From Flavobacterium psychrophilum (GTDB taxonomy: Bacteria; Bacteroidota; Bacteroidia; Flavobacteriales; Flavobacteriaceae): a DNA stretch of 11,869 nucleotides. A program made the position numbers and the translations under genes. The number at the start of each line of letters is the position of its first letter. Position 1 is the first letter of the stretch. Of the stretch, positions 6,787-11,869 are shown one piece after another. The notes under the pieces were generated by a model. That model was not told the DNA's origin. It did no database searches and saw only the letters and a list, made by a program, of their open reading frames with translations. Location of the stretch: positions 1 to 11,869 of the forward strand of contig CAMBHH010000106.1 of the NCBI GenBank assembly GCA_945866505.1. The letters are read 5' to 3'.

Positions 6787-7077
6787 ATGACAAAAGCAGA
6801 TATCGTAGCAAAAATCTCAGAGAGATTAGGTCTAGAAAAAGGAGATGTTCAGGCAACAGTTGAGACCTTTATGACAGAAGTAAAAAATTCATTAGAAACT
6901 GGAGACAATGTTTATTTAAGAGGTTTCGGAAGCTTTATTGTGAAAACAAGAGCTGAAAAAACGGGAAGAAATATTTCTAAAAACACCACTATTAAAATTC
7001 CAGCACACAACATTCCAGCATTTAAACCTGCAAAAGTGTTTGTTGAAGGAGTTAAAACGAATAACGAAGCAAAATAA
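6787..7077 (+). CDS. HU/IHF-family DNA-binding protein
   Basis: A 96-aa histone-like nucleoid protein that binds and bends DNA as a dimer. The sequence opens MTKADIVAKISERLGLEKGDVQ, the standard HU helical start. The dimer core carries RGFGSFIVKTRAEKTGRN at about 45-62, and the flexible DNA-binding arm ends with IPAHNIPAFKPAK at about 70-82. The length is within the 90-100 aa range of single-domain HU proteins. The ATG at 6787 is chosen because the family begins there and the upstream in-frame TTG belongs to the promoter. The gene probably forms a short transcription unit with the 30-aa basic protein 30 bp downstream, which ends at an intrinsic terminator. Whether the partner type is HU or IHF cannot be told from the sequence. 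Confidence 0.94.
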   Translation: MTKADIVAKISERLGLEKGDVQATVETFMTEVKNSLETGDNVYLRGFGSFIVKTRAEKTGRNISKNTTIKIPAHNIPAFKPAKVFVEGVKTNNEAK

Positions 7078-7107
7078 AAACATTATTAATTACAAAATCA
7101 GCAGATT

Positions 7108-7200
7108 ATGCCAAGTGGTAAAAAAAGGAAAAGACATAAGGTAGCTACGCACAAACGCAAGAAAAGAGCGAGAGCTAACCGTCACAAAAAGAAAAAGTAG
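7108..7200 (+). CDS. 30-aa highly basic small protein, possibly ribosome-associated
   Basis: A 30-residue protein starting MPSGKKRKRHK and ending RHKKKK. It has 11 Lys, 6 Arg and 3 His and no acidic residue, so two thirds of it is basic. Such composition is typical of small ribosomal proteins and other RNA-binding peptides. I recognise the sequence type as a short protein recurring in Bacteroidota genomes but cannot attach a proven function. It follows HU by 30 bp, with no terminator between, and a terminator hairpin folds directly over its last codons and stop, which supports a real, short second cistron. There is no Shine-Dalgarno sequence, as usual here. An alternative is a chance A-rich frame, but the codon mix (CGC, CGT, AGA, CAC, CAT, GCG) and the terminator placement argue against that. 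Confidence 0.8.
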   Translation: MPSGKKRKRHKVATHKRKKRARANRHKKKK

Positions 7201-7223
7201 TTTTAAACTACTTTTTTCTTTTT
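7186..7223 (+). terminator. intrinsic terminator overlapping the stop codon of the small basic gene
   Basis: The A-rich arm at 7186-7201, containing the last Lys codons and the TAG stop, pairs with 7207-7223 through GTAGT/ACTAC, then a long A:T helix and a G-C pair, with one bulged T. The 3' arm is itself T-rich, providing the U-tract. It would end the HU-basic protein transcript. The loop is about five bases. Confidence 0.75.
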
Positions 7224-7248
7224 AAAAGTTCATTGAAATTGAGAAAAA

Positions 7249-7278
7249 GACGAAAAGATGAAAGACGAAAAGATGAAA
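7249..7278 (+). repeat. two perfect tandem copies of a 15-bp unit
   Basis: GACGAAAAGATGAAA occurs twice without a spacer (7249-7263 and 7264-7278) and a third copy starts with GAC before diverging. It lies in the 281-bp gap between the small basic gene and the ribonuclease gene. Confidence 0.85.
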
Positions 7279-7290
7279 GACCAAAGCGGT

Positions 7291-7320
7291 CTATTATCTG
7301 TTAACCTATTATCTCAAAGT
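7291..7320 (+). repeat. degenerate 15-bp tandem repeat
   Basis: CTATTATCT begins at 7291 and again at 7306, so the period is 15 bp as in the neighbouring repeat, but only the first nine bases of each unit agree. Confidence 0.6.
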
Positions 7321-7375
7321 CTTCTACTCCCCGGGTTCAATACCTGTTAAAATTATTGTTTAATCCATCCTTACC

Positions 7376-7410
7376 GAAGTTAGAAGTTGGAAGTTAGAAG
7401 TTAGAAGTTT
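7376..7410 (+). repeat. heptamer array A: five copies of GAAGTTA
   Basis: Five contiguous 7-bp units fill 35 bp. Units 1, 2 and 4 deviate little: the copies read GAAGTTA, GAAGTTG, GAAGTTA, GAAGTTA, GAAGTTT. It is followed directly by a palindrome and a second heptamer array. Confidence 0.9.
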
Positions 7411-7426
7411 TTTGTAGCTACAAAAA
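7409..7426. repeat. 18-bp perfect palindrome between the two heptamer arrays
   Basis: TTTTTGTAGCTACAAAAA is its own reverse complement, centred between 7417 and 7418. It can form a cruciform in DNA or a short hairpin in RNA. No T-tract follows it, so it is not an ordinary terminator. Confidence 0.85.
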
Positions 7427-7461
7427 TCTGAAATCTGAAATCTGAAATCTGAAATCTGAAA
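7427..7461 (+). repeat. heptamer array B: five perfect copies of TCTGAAA
   Basis: Five identical contiguous 7-bp units fill 35 bp and end 20 bp before the ATG of the ribonuclease gene. Perfect identity suggests recent expansion or active homogenisation, so the copy number may vary between strains. Confidence 0.92.
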
Positions 7462-7481
7462 GTCAGGATAAAAATTTACAG

Positions 7482-9026
7482 ATGCATAAAGAATTAATCA
7501 TTAGATCTAGTTCCGAAGCCGTAGATTTTGCCTTATTAAAAGATGGAAAACTAATTGAATTACACAAAGAACAAGAAACAAGCAATTTCCAAGTTGGTGA
7601 TATTTTTATTGCCAAAATCAGAAAACCAGTTGCTGGATTGAATGCAGCTTTTGTAAATGTTGGCTACGAAAAAGACGCTTTTTTACATTATCACGATTTA
7701 GGTCCTAATCTTGCTTCCCAACTGAAATTCATAAAACTTGTAAGCGCAGGTAAAATAAAAGATTTCTCCCTAAAAAACTTTCAGTTTGAAAAAGAGATAG
7801 ACAAAGATGGTTCGATAACTGATATAATCAATTCGAATCAATCTATCTTAGTACAAGTCGTTAAAGAACCAATATCTACCAAAGGACCAAGAATTAGCGC
7901 TGAGCTTTCTCTTGCCGGAAGATTTATTGTTTTAGTTCCGTTTTCTGACCGAGTTTCTATTTCTCAAAAGATAGAAGACAAAAAAGAAAAGGAACGTTTG
8001 AAACGACTCGTACAATCCATCAAACCAAAAGGATTTGGCGTTATTGTTCGCACAGTAGCCGAAGGCAAAAGCACAGTAGAATTAGAAAAAGATTTGCAGA
8101 ACCTCATAGAGAGATGGACTGCAATGTGTAAAAAATTACCAACCGCTCATCATCCGTCCAAGGTATTAGGAGAGCTCAATAGAGCTTCATCAATATTACG
8201 AGACGTCTTCAACGATACCTTTAGTGGAATCCAAATAGATGATGAAGAGTTGTACAACCAAACTAAGGACTATTTACAAGAAATAGCGCCTTCGAAAACA
8301 TCGATTGTTAAGTTTTATCAATCAAAAGACACTCCGATTTTTGAGAAATACAATATAGAGAGACAGATCAAAACCTCCTTTGGACGAACAGTTTCAATGA
8401 GTAAAGGTGCTTATCTTATTATCGAACACACCGAAGCTTTGCACGTTATCGACGTGAATAGCGGAAACCGTTCTAATAAAGCATCCAATCAAGAAGATAC
8501 TGCAATGGAAGTTAATATGATTGCTGCCGCTGAAATCGCAAGACAATTGCGTCTTCGTGATATGGGCGGAATAATCGTAATTGATTTTATCGATATGGGC
8601 AATCCCGAAAATCGCAAAGTCTTGTTCGACTTCCTAAGGGAAGAAATGGACGATGATAAAGCCAAACACAAAATCTTACCGCCGAGTAAATTTGGCTTAG
8701 TTCAAATTACCCGACAAAGAGTAAGACCGGAAGTCAACATTAAAACTAGAGAAGAAGATCCCAACAATATTGAAGGCGAAATTGAAGCGCCAATTCAAAT
8801 CATTGACAAAATCGCCTTAGATCTAGAAAGTATTTTAAAAACGAACGCAGATGTTATGCTCAATGTGCATCCATTTGTGGCCGCATACCTTACTAAAGGT
8901 TTTCCATCAATACGTTCAAAATGGTTTTTTGAACATAAAAAATGGGTGAAAATCATACCGCGTGACGCTTACACGTATCTAGAATATCATTTCTACGACA
9001 AAAAGAAGAATGTTATTATAGAATAA
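7482..9026 (+). CDS. rng: ribonuclease E/G family endoribonuclease (RNase G)
   Basis: A 514-aa single-strand-specific endoribonuclease for RNA decay and rRNA maturation, the size of RNase G and lacking RNase E's long C-terminal scaffold. An S1-like RNA-binding region covers about residues 36-125 (VGDIFIAKIRKPVAGLNAAFVNVG). The catalytic core has VIDVNSG with Asp324, RQLRLRDMGGIIVIDFIDM with Asp368, and the NRKVLFDFLREEMDDDKAKHKILPPSKFGLVQITRQRVRP block at about 377-416. Asp324 and Asp368 correspond to the metal-binding pair Asp303/Asp346 of E. coli RNase E. The CxxC zinc-link expected just after this block is missing: residues 417-440 hold no cysteine, and the whole protein has only one (Cys216). 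No clear promoter is seen upstream; the leader contains the heptamer arrays. An intrinsic terminator follows. Confidence 0.93.
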   Translation: MHKELIIRSSSEAVDFALLKDGKLIELHKEQETSNFQVGDIFIAKIRKPVAGLNAAFVNVGYEKDAFLHYHDLGPNLASQLKFIKLVSAGKIKDFSLKNFQFEKEIDKDGSITDIINSNQSILVQVVKEPISTKGPRISAELSLAGRFIVLVPFSDRVSISQKIEDKKEKERLKRLVQSIKPKGFGVIVRTVAEGKSTVELEKDLQNLIERWTAMCKKLPTAHHPSKVLGELNRASSILRDVFNDTFSGIQIDDEELYNQTKDYLQEIAPSKTSIVKFYQSKDTPIFEKYNIERQIKTSFGRTVSMSKGAYLIIEHTEALHVIDVNSGNRSNKASNQEDTAMEVNMIAAAEIARQLRLRDMGGIIVIDFIDMGNPENRKVLFDFLREEMDDDKAKHKILPPSKFGLVQITRQRVRPEVNIKTREEDPNNIEGEIEAPIQIIDKIALDLESILKTNADVMLNVHPFVAAYLTKGFPSIRSKWFFEHKKWVKIIPRDAYTYLEYHFYDKKKNVIIE

Positions 9027-9046
9027 ATTCTGAATTAATTCAGAAT
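9027..9046. repeat. 20-bp perfect palindrome touching the rng stop codon
   Basis: The sequence from 9027 to 9046 equals its own reverse complement (ATTCTGAATT followed by its complement), centred between 9036 and 9037. It starts immediately after the TAA and is followed directly by the terminator, so it may add to transcript 3'-end structure or be a protein-binding site. Confidence 0.8.
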
Positions 9047-9081
9047 AAAAAACCGCCTTTCGTGAGATTGGCGGTTTTTTT
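9047..9081 (+). terminator. intrinsic terminator after rng
   Basis: A perfect 11-bp stem (9047-9057 with 9070-9080) with a CCGCC/GGCGG core and a 12-nt loop is followed by seven T (9075-9081). A second small hairpin, TGACTTT with AAAGTCA around five T (9083-9101), follows closely. Its A-rich 5' arm could also work leftward. Confidence 0.9.
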
Positions 9082-9187
9082 GTGACTTTTTTTTAAAGTC
9101 AGAGTTAACGCTTTATTAATCTAAATAACGAAATCCTAACTATTTAATGTTTATTTCACAAACTTTTTTTTAAATCCGATAACTGTT

Positions 9188-9218
9188 TTGATGCTAATTT
9201 AGCAGGACTAATATTTTG
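9188..9218 (+). promoter_or_regulatory. weak candidate promoter of the PAP2-GtrA-GT39 cassette
   Basis: A TTG (9188-9190) lies 20 bp before ATATTTTG (9211-9218). That octamer keeps the TTTG half of the -7 consensus but not the TA. If used, transcription would begin at or very near the ATG at 9225, giving an almost leaderless mRNA. No better element is seen in 9102-9224. Confidence 0.3.
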
Positions 9219-9224
9219 CAATTG

Positions 9225-9929
9225 ATGAAAGATTTCTTTAAAGTAATATCTCAAAATCAGTTTTTTTATTTGCTGAATTTATTCTTAGTGCTAGGAATTA
9301 CAATATTTTTATGCTGTTTTAGTCGCGTTGAAGGATTTATGTGGTTCAATCAAATACACACTTCCGCTTTAAGCGCTTTTTTTGAAGCGATTACTTTTTT
9401 AGGAGATGGCTGGTTTAGTATTATTTTGGCATTGTTGATACTTGTCTCATCAAAAAAAAATAAAGAGTTGGCTTTTATAATTTTGCTCGCTTATTTAAGC
9501 TCGGGTATATTTTCTCAAATAATAAAAAATTTAATTGACTCTCCAAGACCTAAAGTATATTTTGAAATACATCATTTACAATATTATATTGATACATTCG
9601 ATACTTGTAGAATAGGTTTTCGCAGTTTTCCGTCAGGACATACTGCCTCCTTTTTCGCACTAGCTACAGTTTTTTCGAATTATTGGAAAAAAAAACAGAT
9701 TTGCATAACTGCTATTGTAATGAGCATTTTAGTAGGTTACTCTAGAATCTATTTGGGACATCACTTTTTGATTGATGTGCTTTTCGGAGCAATTATTGGA
9801 ATTATTTTCGGTTCACTTTCAGCTTTCTGGGCGAATCGAATTTTAGCAAATCCTCAGATCAGAAAAAAAATTAAAAAATGGAAGCAACCTAATGGCTATT
9901 TTCCAAATCACCCTTCGTTTAATAATTAA
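9225..9929 (+). CDS. PAP2-family membrane phosphatase
   Basis: A 234-aa integral membrane phosphatase of the type 2 phosphatidic acid phosphatase superfamily. All three signature motifs are intact: K-x6-R-P at 101-109 (Lys101, Arg108, Pro109), PSGH at 136-139, and SR-x5-H-x3-D at 173-184 with His180 and Asp184. Several hydrophobic segments surround them (for example about 13-32, 63-75, 83-98, 160-172 and 183-205), and the tail is basic and polar. Possible substrates in this family are undecaprenyl pyrophosphate, lipid A phosphate or phosphatidyl-glycerophosphate; the sequence does not decide. The ATG at 9225 is preferred to an in-frame TTG at 9216 that lies within the weak promoter. The start of the next gene follows after 3 bp, so this is the first gene of a three-gene operon tied to lipid-linked glycans. 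Confidence 0.92.
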   Translation: MKDFFKVISQNQFFYLLNLFLVLGITIFLCCFSRVEGFMWFNQIHTSALSAFFEAITFLGDGWFSIILALLILVSSKKNKELAFIILLAYLSSGIFSQIIKNLIDSPRPKVYFEIHHLQYYIDTFDTCRIGFRSFPSGHTASFFALATVFSNYWKKKQICITAIVMSILVGYSRIYLGHHFLIDVLFGAIIGIIFGSLSAFWANRILANPQIRKKIKKWKQPNGYFPNHPSFNN

Positions 9930-9932
9930 TAA

Positions 9933-10310
9933 ATGGATTTAATTCACTTTCTGAAGTTTGGCTTTGTTGGTTTTTCTGGTCTCATTGTTGATTTTGGTGT
10001 TACTTGGATCTGTAAGGAAAAATTAAAATGCAACAAATATCTTGCAAACAGTTTCGGCTTTTTATTTGGTGTAACGAACAATTATATTCTAAATCGGTAT
10101 TTTACTTTTCAAAATCATAATCCAAATATTGGCAGTCAATTTTTTAGTTTTCTAATTATTGCCATTATTGGTTTTGGTTTAAATACAGGACTTCTATATT
10201 TGCTGCAAAAAAAGACTAACATAAATTTTTATGTATCCAAATTCCTTGTAACTTTAATTATCTTTTGTTGGAATTTTGCGGCTAATAGTTTTTATACTTT
10301 TAAATCTTAG
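9933..10310 (+). CDS. GtrA-like (DPMS-associated) small membrane protein
   Basis: A 125-aa protein with four predicted membrane segments (about 8-25, 36-53, 70-91 and 100-120), the size and topology of the GtrA family. Family features seen are the LKFGFVGFSGLIVDF start, the NxxxxNRYFTF motif at about 50-59 (NYILNRYFTF) and the closing FAANSFYTFKS. GtrA proteins are thought to flip or present polyprenyl-phosphate-linked sugars across the inner membrane for periplasmic glycosyltransferases. Here it sits 3 bp after the PAP2 gene and 2 bp before a GT39-type transferase, an arrangement that fits such a role. No GtrB-type synthase for the lipid-linked sugar is visible inside the window. Confidence 0.9.
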   Translation: MDLIHFLKFGFVGFSGLIVDFGVTWICKEKLKCNKYLANSFGFLFGVTNNYILNRYFTFQNHNPNIGSQFFSFLIIAIIGFGLNTGLLYLLQKKTNINFYVSKFLVTLIIFCWNFAANSFYTFKS

Positions 10311-10312
10311 CT

Positions 10313-11842
10313 ATGTTTTTTAAAAATAAAATTGCAAGTCTGATTGTAATTGCAACAATCATTCGTTGCATTATTGCAATAACCATCTACTTAGGAAACG
10401 ACGAAGTATATTATATTACTTATGCGCGACATTTGCAGTGGAATTATTTTGATCATCCTCCAATGGTTGCTTTATTAATCAAACTCACAACACTTAATTT
10501 ACTGCTAACGAGCGATTTTTTTATCCGATTAGGTCCTATACTTTTGGCGGCTGTAAACACCTATTTAATTTATGCGATTAGTAAAAAGATTAAGAATGAA
10601 AAAAGTGGTTTAATTGCAGCATTGCTCTATTCATCTTCTATTTATTCTAGTGTAATTGCAGGAATTTTTATAATGCCTGATGCACCGCAGCTCTTTTTTT
10701 GGATCTGGTCTCTTTATTTTCTAACTACTATCACCGCCTCTAGCGAAGATTCAAAAACGTTAAACAAAAATTTACTGTTTTTTGGACTTTGTGCCGGTTT
10801 GTGCATTATGAGCAAGGTACATGGAGTTTTTCTTTGGTTTGGCTTTGGATTATATATTTTGTTGTACAATAGAAGTTTGCTGTTGAACAAGTATCTCTAT
10901 TTCTCAGTATTAATTACGATACTAATTATTTCCCCAATATTGATTTGGAATATCGAGAACAATTGGATAACCTATAGTTTTCACAGTAATCGGGTTACGA
11001 TAAATAAAGGCATTAATCCTAGTAGTTTTTTGAGAGAATTTATTGGCGGAGCATTTTATAATAATCCCATCAATTATGTTTTGATTGTAATGGCTTTATT
11101 CGCTGTTCTAAAAAATAAAATCACAATAGACGTTTCTATAAAAAGGCTTTTACTATTAATAAGTTTGCCGTTAATTGTGGTATTATTGTTTATTTCATTA
11201 TTTAGGGATACGCTTCCGCATTGGTCAGGACCAGCTTTTGTGGGGTTAATAATATTGACTTCTTCCTATCTTGCAGATCTAAAAATCAATCCAAAAAGCC
11301 TTTTTCAATTACCAAAAAGCGTAATGGCTTCGGGTATTTTGATTGTGGTGGTTCTAGTGGCTGGGCCTTTAGTTATTAATTATTTTCCCGGAACAATGGG
11401 CAAAACCGACGATGATAAATTAGGAACTTTTGATGCTACTTTAGATATGTATGATTGGGATTTTTTCGAATCGGAATTTAAAACTATTCATCTGAACGAC
11501 ATCAAATCGAAGAAGACAAACAGCACTTTTATCATCAACAACAAATGGTTTCCTGCCGCACATATTGACAATTATATTGCGCAACCTTTAAAACTTGATT
11601 TTCTTGCTTTGGGCAAATTAGAAGATATTCATACTTATGCTTGGCTAAACCATCACCGAAAGCAATTGAAAATAGGGGATGACGCTTATTTTATAACCTT
11701 CTCCAATTCTTTTTCAAACCCAGATGAATTGTATTCGAAGAAATTTGTAAAAATCAATAAACCTGTCATCGTGACGCAATACAGAAATAATTTACCCGCT
11801 AGAAAAATGTTAGTTTATTTGCTGGAAAAGTATAAAGGATAG
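10313..11842 (+). CDS. GT39/ArnT-like membrane glycosyltransferase
   Basis: A 509-aa GT-C glycosyltransferase of the PMT_2/ArnT type, which moves a sugar from a polyprenyl phosphate carrier to an acceptor outside the inner membrane. The first extracytoplasmic loop has the expected acidic pair in GNDEVYY (Asp30, Glu31) and YFDHPP at 45-50. A second conserved site is MPDAP with Asp123, followed by an SPILIWNIENNW segment at about 207-218 and LPHWSGPA at 301-308. About ten or more hydrophobic helices fill residues 7-355, and a soluble C-terminal domain follows to 509, as in ArnT-like proteins. Sugar and acceptor (lipid A, O-antigen, other glycan or protein) are unknown. It is the third gene of the PAP2-GtrA cassette, 2 bp after the GtrA gene; 27 bases without a visible terminator remain to the window edge, so the operon may continue. 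Confidence 0.88.
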   Translation: MFFKNKIASLIVIATIIRCIIAITIYLGNDEVYYITYARHLQWNYFDHPPMVALLIKLTTLNLLLTSDFFIRLGPILLAAVNTYLIYAISKKIKNEKSGLIAALLYSSSIYSSVIAGIFIMPDAPQLFFWIWSLYFLTTITASSEDSKTLNKNLLFFGLCAGLCIMSKVHGVFLWFGFGLYILLYNRSLLLNKYLYFSVLITILIISPILIWNIENNWITYSFHSNRVTINKGINPSSFLREFIGGAFYNNPINYVLIVMALFAVLKNKITIDVSIKRLLLLISLPLIVVLLFISLFRDTLPHWSGPAFVGLIILTSSYLADLKINPKSLFQLPKSVMASGILIVVVLVAGPLVINYFPGTMGKTDDDKLGTFDATLDMYDWDFFESEFKTIHLNDIKSKKTNSTFIINNKWFPAAHIDNYIAQPLKLDFLALGKLEDIHTYAWLNHHRKQLKIGDDAYFITFSNSFSNPDELYSKKFVKINKPVIVTQYRNNLPARKMLVYLLEKYKG

Positions 11843-11869
11843 TTTATTATTAAGTAGAAAAAGCTAGAA

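Noticed and set aside
7331..7345. tRNA T-arm-like stretch (GGTTCAATACC) suggesting a tRNA remnant or attachment site
   Set aside because: Only a four-pair stem with one wobble can be drawn, and no acceptor stem, anticodon arm or D-arm surrounds it.
7376..7461. CRISPR array
   Set aside because: The repeats are 7 bp, contiguous and without spacers, and no cas genes are near.
9216..9224. TTG start for the PAP2 gene
   Set aside because: It adds only three residues, overlaps the only candidate -7 element, and a good ATG follows at 9225.

Overview
The window looks like chromosomal DNA from a Flavobacterium-like member of the Bacteroidota (family Flavobacteriaceae). It is AT-rich. Most start codons lack a Shine-Dalgarno sequence. 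Several genes are preceded by the Bacteroidota -7 promoter element TAnnTTTG, and the gliding-motility genes gldD and gldE are present. The species cannot be named from the sequence alone.

Layout. Positions 1-469 hold no recognisable gene, but contain hairpins and promoter-like elements that might belong to a small RNA. Next comes a TetA-type MFS efflux pump on the + strand, which overlaps tail-to-tail with a small retropepsin-like aspartic protease on the - strand. The protease and an RsuA/RluB-type rRNA pseudouridine synthase (+) diverge from a shared promoter region that carries a 10-bp palindrome. A strong bidirectional terminator separates the pseudouridine synthase from a - strand cluster, read in the order mutY - ssb - gldE - gldD. 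On the + strand, divergent from mutY, are an HU-family DNA-binding protein, a 30-residue extremely basic protein, and an RNase E/G-family ribonuclease. The leader of the ribonuclease carries an unusual mosaic of short tandem repeats. The window closes with a tightly packed + strand cassette: PAP2 phosphatase - GtrA-like membrane protein - GT39/ArnT-like glycosyltransferase, with 2-3 bp between genes.

How the genes relate. mutY and ssb (DNA repair and replication) are linked to gldE and gldD (gliding and type IX secretion); ssb appears to have its own promoter inside the 3' end of mutY. HU, the basic peptide, the pseudouridine synthase and the RNase are information-processing housekeeping genes. 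The last three genes suggest lipid-linked sugar transfer to a cell-envelope acceptor. No GtrB-type lipid-sugar synthase is visible before the window ends.

Most of the window is ordinary core-genome content. The observations most worth a second look are the 30-aa basic protein with a terminator folded over its stop codon, the paired heptamer arrays around a palindrome just before the ribonuclease gene, the missing zinc-link cysteines in that ribonuclease, and the possible small RNA at the left edge. I see no insertion sequence, CRISPR array, tRNA or rRNA.
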